Assembly (NCBI GenBank): GCA_964437425.1
Contig: CAYTGO010000028.1
Span: forward strand, 1 to 38,771
Source of the DNA: Scalindua sp964437425
GTDB lineage: Bacteria > Planctomycetota > Brocadiia > Brocadiales > Scalinduaceae
Length of the DNA: 38,771 bases
Reading direction: 5' to 3'
The position numbers and the translations under genes are program-made. Positions 33,901 to 38,771 of this stretch are shown here, one piece after another. Below the pieces are notes generated by a model, which saw only the letters and a program-made list of their open reading frames with translations, had not been told where the DNA came from and did not search any database. Positions within the stretch are counted from its first letter, which is position 1. Every line of letters begins with the position of its first letter.

Positions 33901-34607
33901 CTCTCAACAACCTTTTCTAATTTTTTCTCTATTTTAGCACGCCACACTATATCTTCAATATGCCACTGTGCCTGTTTTGCCCAGTAAGTACCTTCATATA
34001 CTTTCTGTATTTTATTGTATGCTTCTACTGCTTCATTGTGCAAGTTTAGCTTCCTGTAACAATTTGCTATTTGATAAGAAACCCACATTTTTTTTTCATT
34101 AGTAAGATTATTTTTAATAACTAATTGATAAATATCCAGGGCTGTTTGATACTCACCCAATTTGTATAGATTTTCAGCAATTTCGAAAGGATGTATAATT
34201 TCTTCTTCATCATTAACTACTACCTTCTCTATTTTCTGCACATATTCACTATCATTTTCAAGATTAATTATCTCTTTGACTTCACCATTTTTTCCGTCTA
34301 TATACATTTTTGTTTTATCAGCACTCTTTTTTACAAAATGTGCCAATAGCACTTTTTCTTTCTCAACCTCTTTTTTTATCGGTACTTCTGTCTCCTCTTC
34401 TGTCACCTGGACTGCACCCTTGAACTCTGTTTTCAGTTTTCCTAACTCCGCTCTTTCTTTTTCTAACGTTCTAAGCATGATTTCCATTTCATCCTCATTC
34501 CCGTCATTAGAAGCAAAGTACTTTTCAACACTTAAAGCATTGCTTAAGCAGCAGAGATTCGCCACACCAAAGATCGCCAGTAGTAAGATTTGTTTATATT
34601 TTCTCAT
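33897..34607 (-). CDS. Exported TPR protein in the kinase-regulator operon
   Basis: The chosen start (34607) begins MRKYKQILLLAIFGVANLCCL, a signal peptide with probable cleavage after ALS; a lipobox is not convincing. A coiled-coil and charged stretch (about 35-125) follows, then TPR-type helices (HPFEIAENLYKLGEYQTALD, WVSYQIANCYRKLNLHNEAV, WHIEDIVWRAKIEKKLEKV) from about 130 to the end. The frame extends upstream to 34721, but the sigma-54 site at 34651-34665 would then lie inside the gene. Translation of the kinase is coupled to it. A periplasmic TPR protein in front of a soluble kinase is unusual; it may report on envelope or flagellar assembly (inference). Confidence 0.75.
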   Translation of the reverse strand: MRKYKQILLLAIFGVANLCCLSNALSVEKYFASNDGNEDEMEIMLRTLEKERAELGKLKTEFKGAVQVTEEETEVPIKKEVEKEKVLLAHFVKKSADKTKMYIDGKNGEVKEIINLENDSEYVQKIEKVVVNDEEEIIHPFEIAENLYKLGEYQTALDIYQLVIKNNLTNEKKMWVSYQIANCYRKLNLHNEAVEAYNKIQKVYEGTYWAKQAQWHIEDIVWRAKIEKKLEKVVER

Positions 34608-34650
34608 TGCACGTCTAAAACAGTTATTTTTTATGTGTCTTATGACAATC

Positions 34651-34665
34651 GCAAATGAAATGCCA
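34651..34665 (-). promoter_or_regulatory. Sigma-54-type promoter before the TPR-kinase-regulator operon
   Basis: The minus strand reads TGGCAT, TTCAT, TTGCGA with ten bases between cores. Predicted transcription starts near 34640, 33 bases before the ATG at 34607. It implies that the sigma-54 regulator controls its own operon or is controlled by another one. Confidence 0.65.
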
Positions 34666-35101
34666 TGATTTGACAAACTATCTGCACATTTTGGACAGTA
34701 ATATCGCCTCTGTAGAGACACACCCTAACACACAAGTATATAATGCCTTACAGTTATTGAAGTAAAAGAAGTCGAAGTTTAGAACTGAAATTTAATAATA
34801 AATTACAGAAATATTGAGGGATGCAAGTACCGAGTAGATCCTATCTGTTTGTTTAATTAACCATTTGTATATTTTTAATACAGCACTTTACGCGTATTAA
34901 AAACGTACTCATCGTAAATCTAGAGGCAGGTAATCAATATAACATCACGCTGAGCAAGGCTGAAATGCCAGCATCATTGAAGGTTTATATACTAAATATG
35001 TATGGAGTATTAGAATATTGTATATATCAAGATCTATTCTAGTGGAACTTACAGAGAGTTATTGTTATGTATTGTAAAAAAATCATTGAGAGCTGACACT
35101 T
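34666..35101. other. Intergenic region, no gene seen
   Basis: These 436 AT-rich bases lie between the promoter of the TPR-kinase-regulator operon and the end of the STN-TPR gene. I find no coding frame, no clear terminator and no further sigma-54-like site. Enhancer sites for the sigma-54 regulator could lie here, but no repeated motif stands out by eye. Confidence 0.4.
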
Positions 35102-37024
35102 CTAAAGATCTGGCCCTCTAACCTGTTGATATGCCTTTACAGCCTCATCAAGTGAGCCAAGCTCAACATAAGAATCACCAACTAACTTAGAGACCCAAAC
35201 TGTTCGTTTCTCCAGTGAATCATCTTTAAGAGCCTTACGGTAATGTTCTATTGCTTTTTCTTGCTGTTTGTCACGTGCAAGACTAATTCCAGCATAAATG
35301 TTTGCATTAATCACCATATCTTTATCTCTTTTTCCTTCGACAATTTCTTCGAAAACATCTAGTGCCCTTTTGTAATTCTCATCATCCAGATAACACAAGC
35401 CAATTTCAAACTTTAGGCTATCTGCATATATACCACCCTTATATCTGCTTAAACCTTGTTTGAGGTCTTCTATGGCATTATCCAGCATTTTCATTTTGCG
35501 TAACGATTTACCACTGTAAAGATACCCATGAGACGAGAGAGTACTATCTGGAAATTCCATTAACGCGTTCTTATATAATTGGAATGCTGTTAAATAATCC
35601 TCAGTCTTAAAGAAACAATCTGCCAGTTTATAATAAGCATCATCCAGCATTTCGTTGTTCTCTTCGTAAAGACCAAAGTTTCTCAAAACTTTAATCGCTT
35701 CATCATATTTACCCAACAAATAATAACAATTACCTATCTGGTATTCTAACTCGCAACGTACTTTTTCAGGCAAGACTAAACTTTCAGACATAAGAGTGCT
35801 ATCGTCATCGCTGTTTTCGAGATTTGGATTGTTCTCAGTTGGTTGATTCTCTGCTGTATTACCAACAGGAGTGCTTTCTGCCACCTTTGAGTTGCGACTT
35901 CCATTCAGAAATTTTTTCTTCATACTCAAGAATATCTGCAATGCCGTAGTGAAATCCCCTGTACCGGCAATAGCATTTCCAAGCCGCATATTGGCGAATG
36001 CAGCAGTCTCTCTGTCATGATATTCTTCCATTATATATTTATAAATTTCTATAGCCTTCTCATAGTTCTCCTGCTTTCTCCATAAGTCGCCAAGTTTCAG
36101 GTATGCATCATCTACCTCATTTGAGTGAGGATAATTCTCAACATATCTGAGATAACCTATTTTTGCATTTTCAATATCATCCAACATTTCATAACTTTTG
36201 CCTTCATTAAGCATTGATTCTCTGGCCAATGGATGCTCAGGATAATTTGCAATTATAGTTTTGAATTCCTGTAATGCTATTGACGGTAAATTCGATGCAA
36301 GATAAAAGTTTCCCAGCTCGTAGTACGCTCGTACTATCCCCTCATATTCCGGGTACTTTATCATTACTTTCTGATATGCCTGTATTGCCTTCTCCTGATA
36401 GTAACCGTAAGCTGAGTCTACATTTAGTTTTACAGGCAACGTAACAAAGATCAAATTTTCGCTTATAATTGTTTCAAATCCTTTAGCGCCAAAGATAGTA
36501 TCTACTATGTCAACCAGAGGAATATCCTCAAGGTAAATAGAAACAATTGAGGACAATTTAATACCGGAAATATCATCATCGATAATAATCTTCTTCCCAC
36601 TTGTGGCAACCAGGACTTGTATTATCTCATCAATCTTAACTAAGTCAGCCCTGATTGAATATAAAACGGTACCATACTTACCCTTCCTCTTACTGATGGA
36701 TAAGTTTTCATTTTCTGTGACCAGTGCAGTCAACACCTCTTCATCTAATTCTGCGTCATGCTGCTTTATTTCTAATAACTTTTTCAGGCCCTCTAAGATT
36801 TTCTTCTCATCATCAAAACTTTTTTTATACTCATTAAGCGAAGTATTAAACGATTTGCTTTCTTTCACACTCTGTTCATCTGCTTCTATATATCCAGGTG
36901 CAATGTTAATAACTGAAAATATTACTGACAAACACATAAGAGTCGTATATTTAAATATCACTAAAAGACGGCTCTCTTTCTTTCTCAATTTTTTGGTTTC
37001 CAGCTTATGATTATTAGTATTCAT
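35102..37024 (-). CDS. STN-domain and TPR repeat protein, membrane-anchored
   Basis: A basic N-terminus is followed by one hydrophobic segment (about 20-43, LVIFKYTTLMCLSVIFSVI), so the rest is probably periplasmic. Residues about 118-197 match the STN fold found at the N-terminus of secretins and TonB receptors (VKIDEIIQVLVATSGKKIII, IYLEDIPLVDIVDTIF, LIFVTLP). From about 204 to 640 there are roughly ten TPR units of the YbgF/BamD type (AYYELGNFYLASNLPSIALQ, AYLKLGDLWRKQENYEKAIE and so on), interrupted by a polar insert near 385-410. No secretin pore domain is present. The upstream gene is another TPR protein 27 bases away. It is not a named family; an envelope scaffold role is inferred. Confidence 0.75.
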   Translation of the reverse strand: MNTNNHKLETKKLRKKESRLLVIFKYTTLMCLSVIFSVINIAPGYIEADEQSVKESKSFNTSLNEYKKSFDDEKKILEGLKKLLEIKQHDAELDEEVLTALVTENENLSISKRKGKYGTVLYSIRADLVKIDEIIQVLVATSGKKIIIDDDISGIKLSSIVSIYLEDIPLVDIVDTIFGAKGFETIISENLIFVTLPVKLNVDSAYGYYQEKAIQAYQKVMIKYPEYEGIVRAYYELGNFYLASNLPSIALQEFKTIIANYPEHPLARESMLNEGKSYEMLDDIENAKIGYLRYVENYPHSNEVDDAYLKLGDLWRKQENYEKAIEIYKYIMEEYHDRETAAFANMRLGNAIAGTGDFTTALQIFLSMKKKFLNGSRNSKVAESTPVGNTAENQPTENNPNLENSDDDSTLMSESLVLPEKVRCELEYQIGNCYYLLGKYDEAIKVLRNFGLYEENNEMLDDAYYKLADCFFKTEDYLTAFQLYKNALMEFPDSTLSSHGYLYSGKSLRKMKMLDNAIEDLKQGLSRYKGGIYADSLKFEIGLCYLDDENYKRALDVFEEIVEGKRDKDMVINANIYAGISLARDKQQEKAIEHYRKALKDDSLEKRTVWVSKLVGDSYVELGSLDEAVKAYQQVRGPDL

Positions 37025-37051
37025 AATTCAATATCTTCAATGATTTGATTT

Positions 37052-37813
37052 CTAGCGCACTACGACGGTACTATGGCTATCGCCACCTTCCTTCAAATAA
37101 TAGTGTTTTGCCTGCTCAAGATAGCTTTCCGCTATTTTAAAATGTGCTTCAATTACCATATTTTTTTCCTTTTCTTCAGTATACCTGGCTTCCTGACCGG
37201 CTACTTCATATAGAACCCTCCTGGCCTCATCGTACTTACGGGTTAGAACCAAACAATCTCCCAAACCCAACTGAGCTCTCAGCCTATAAGGGCTGTTCAA
37301 ATATTCATTGGACACCTTTCTATATAGTTCTATAGCTTTTTCATATTTTTCCAACTTATAATAACTTTCTGCCAGACGGCTTAAAACCCTATCACCCTCA
37401 TCTAAAGCAATATTTGATTTTATTACCCTTTTGTATGCCGCTGCAGCTTTTCCGTATTGCTCATAATCAAAATACATATCTGCGTTCTTTATACTATTTC
37501 CAAGATTAGATTTCGTAACCCTTCTTTGATTTGAAAAACTATCCGATAAATCTGTTTGTTTCTTCTTTTTAGGATTCTTTTTCACTATTTTGTCAGGAAC
37601 TTTCTGAATATTTTTTCTTTCAACCTTCTGCTCTATTTTTTGCTTTTCTATCATTGTTTTAAGAGCTTTTTTCTCACTGCTAATCCAGTTATATTGCACA
37701 AACATCAGCCCTAACACTAACACAAGAATACACAAGTTTATGAATATAATTCCCTTATATCCACTAGCGGTTCCCATTAATGGTTCTAATTTCTTTTTTA
37801 ATTTACCTATCAT
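37052..37813 (-). CDS. Membrane-anchored TPR protein (253 aa)
   Basis: A single membrane helix near the N-terminus (GIIFINLCILVLVLGLMFVQ, about 20-39) is followed by a basic, Lys-rich linker (about 45-95) and at least three TPR units (YFDYEQYGKAAAAYKRVI, LAESYYKLEKYEKAIELYRK, LGLGDCLVLTRKYDEARRVL). AGGAAA lies eight bases before the ATG. It lies between a degenerate SpoIIE-type gene and the STN-TPR gene on the same strand, with short spacing, so the three may form one operon. Function unknown; the TPR part is probably periplasmic and may bind the STN-TPR partner. Confidence 0.75.
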   Translation of the reverse strand: MIGKLKKKLEPLMGTASGYKGIIFINLCILVLVLGLMFVQYNWISSEKKALKTMIEKQKIEQKVERKNIQKVPDKIVKKNPKKKKQTDLSDSFSNQRRVTKSNLGNSIKNADMYFDYEQYGKAAAAYKRVIKSNIALDEGDRVLSRLAESYYKLEKYEKAIELYRKVSNEYLNSPYRLRAQLGLGDCLVLTRKYDEARRVLYEVAGQEARYTEEKEKNMVIEAHFKIAESYLEQAKHYYLKEGGDSHSTVVVR

Positions 37814-37878
37814 CTTTTATTTCCTGCAACAATATCTTCCTGTGGTTATATCCATAATCAAAAATGAGATAACCAATT

Positions 37879-38771
37879 CTAGTTGGACGCTACAACGGAT
37901 GCTTCAACCATGTTTTCTAATCTATTTTCTTTACAGTCTATTGAGTTTTTAGTACTTTCATTATCAAGGCTAACCAGCAGGATAGTCTCGTCATCAAAAC
38001 TTACCTCCTGATCATGTGGTAATGAAGAGTCTATATTGATATCTTCAGCATTTTTATTTTGTGAGTACTTGATATTCTGCAATGCATTTTCAATTTTCCT
38101 TTTTATCAAAGTACCTTCTTCCGCAATTTTTGACATTGAATTACTTCTAGTCAACATCAATCTGTTCTCACATGAATATGGCATTGAGCTTTCAATTATA
38201 TCAATTCCATCTGAAGTGCCCAGCTGCTGTAGATTGGCCTCCATAATGTCCACCTCTCCGTTTGGAGTAATCATCGAACATACAAGATTATGTCCGTTAT
38301 TTACATACTGAATTACTCCCTTCTGCTTATCAATAAGTACACATAGCATAGAAACATCAATATTTGGAGTAACATTTCTATACAAAAACTTATTAATGCT
38401 ATCTATAACGCTCTTTGGTGCTCCTCCGTCTTTTGATCTGAACAACGTCTTGATCATTGTACCTATCTGCCAGTTCTCCCACCACTCTCTATGACGATCG
38501 CTTTGTCCATTAATATTGCCGAAAATCAATGCAGATTTAGTATCATTAATAGCAAATGAATCAAAAACAACTGTGCTTTTTGGTTGACACGCCGGACCAT
38601 CAAAATAATAAGACAGACCGTCTGGAATCAAAAGATTATCAGATTTTGATAATTGATCATTATCACTCGTCCGCAATAAAAAGGGTTTATCTCTTTCGGT
38701 ATCTTCTGTGTCACTATTTTCATTAAACAGTCTCACAATGACATCTTTTATCTCACGTATCTTGAAAGGCT
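37879..38771 (-). CDS. Degenerate SpoIIE/PP2C-type phosphatase, N-terminus outside window
   Basis: The frame stays open to the right edge (residues PFKIREIKDVIV precede the GTG at 38736), so the gene is cut by the window. The core resembles SpoIIE-type PP2C phosphatases: IFGNINGQSDRHREWWENWQ in place of the GDVSGHG metal motif, then DVSMLCVLIDKQKGVIQYVN with NNGHN, then a Gly-Leu pocket (LQQLGTSDGI) and a final DDETILLVSLD. The first metal Asp is Asn (GNING), and the usual LYTDG segment reads LTRSNS. Two metal-binding positions are therefore lost, and catalysis is doubtful. It may act as a binding protein in partner switching (inference). TPR genes follow downstream. Confidence 0.7.
   Translation of the reverse strand, partial: PFKIREIKDVIVRLFNENSDTEDTERDKPFLLRTSDNDQLSKSDNLLIPDGLSYYFDGPACQPKSTVVFDSFAINDTKSALIFGNINGQSDRHREWWENWQIGTMIKTLFRSKDGGAPKSVIDSINKFLYRNVTPNIDVSMLCVLIDKQKGVIQYVNNGHNLVCSMITPNGEVDIMEANLQQLGTSDGIDIIESSMPYSCENRLMLTRSNSMSKIAEEGTLIKRKIENALQNIKYSQNKNAEDINIDSSLPHDQEVSFDDETILLVSLDNESTKNSIDCKENRLENMVEASVVASN

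Noticed and set aside
33897..34721. Longer start at 34721 for the exported TPR protein
   Set aside because: The sigma-54-type site would fall inside the gene and the signal peptide would lie 38 residues from the N-terminus.
1..38771. CRISPR arrays, tRNA or rRNA genes
   Set aside because: No regularly spaced repeats, cloverleaf-like stretches or rRNA sequence were seen in any gap between genes.

Overview
The window is a flagellar biosynthesis locus on an AT-rich chromosome. Nearly all of it is coding, and almost everything runs on the minus strand. From right to left the minus-strand order is: a degenerate SpoIIE-type phosphatase, two TPR proteins, an exported TPR protein with a two-component pair (histidine kinase and sigma-54 response regulator), flgB-flgC-fliE, fliF-G-H-I-J, an MgtE_N/MotE-like protein, motA, motB, a second MotB-like gene, fliL-fliM-fliN, fliO-P-Q-R, flhB-flhA-flhF, a small membrane protein, fliA, a small charged protein and two HD-GYP genes. 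At the left end the plus strand carries the 3' end of fliD, a 61-residue protein, fliS, an FlgN/FliT-like chaperone and an HD-GYP gene. That gene converges on a minus-strand GAF-HD-GYP gene.

The gene set (sigma-54 enhancer-binding regulator, FliA, FlhF, OmpA-type MotB, several HD-GYP proteins, exported TPR proteins) indicates a Gram-negative bacterium with sigma-54-controlled, probably polar flagella. Low GC and the gene order fit Planctomycetota of the anammox order Brocadiales, but that assignment is a low-confidence inference because no phylogenetic marker is present.

Regulation is unusually readable. Seven sites match the sigma-54 promoter form (GG, ten bases, GC). They stand before the fliS operon, the GAF-HD-GYP operon, fliO (two in tandem), fliF, flgB, and the TPR-kinase-regulator operon. 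The regulator has an intact GAFTGA loop, so the locus appears to encode both a sigma-54 activator and its targets, including itself. fliA lies at the end of the fliO operon, as expected for a sigma-54 then sigma-28 hierarchy.

Three runs of exactly 100 N are each flanked by the same 55 bases on both sides. They look like unmerged overlaps of contig ends. Removing the N run and one copy restores continuous frames for FliS and for the GAF-HD-GYP protein, so neither is a pseudogene.

Points of biological interest are: a MotB paralogue lacking the proton-carrier Asp and the usual peptidoglycan-binding residues; an HD-GYP protein with QDIGM in place of HDxGK; a conserved N-terminal module shared by all four HD-GYP proteins; a FliL frame whose only good ribosome-binding site precedes ATC codons; absence of flhG, fliK, flgD and flgE from their usual places; an STN-TPR protein; and a GC-richer, palindrome-dense island between fliE and fliF.
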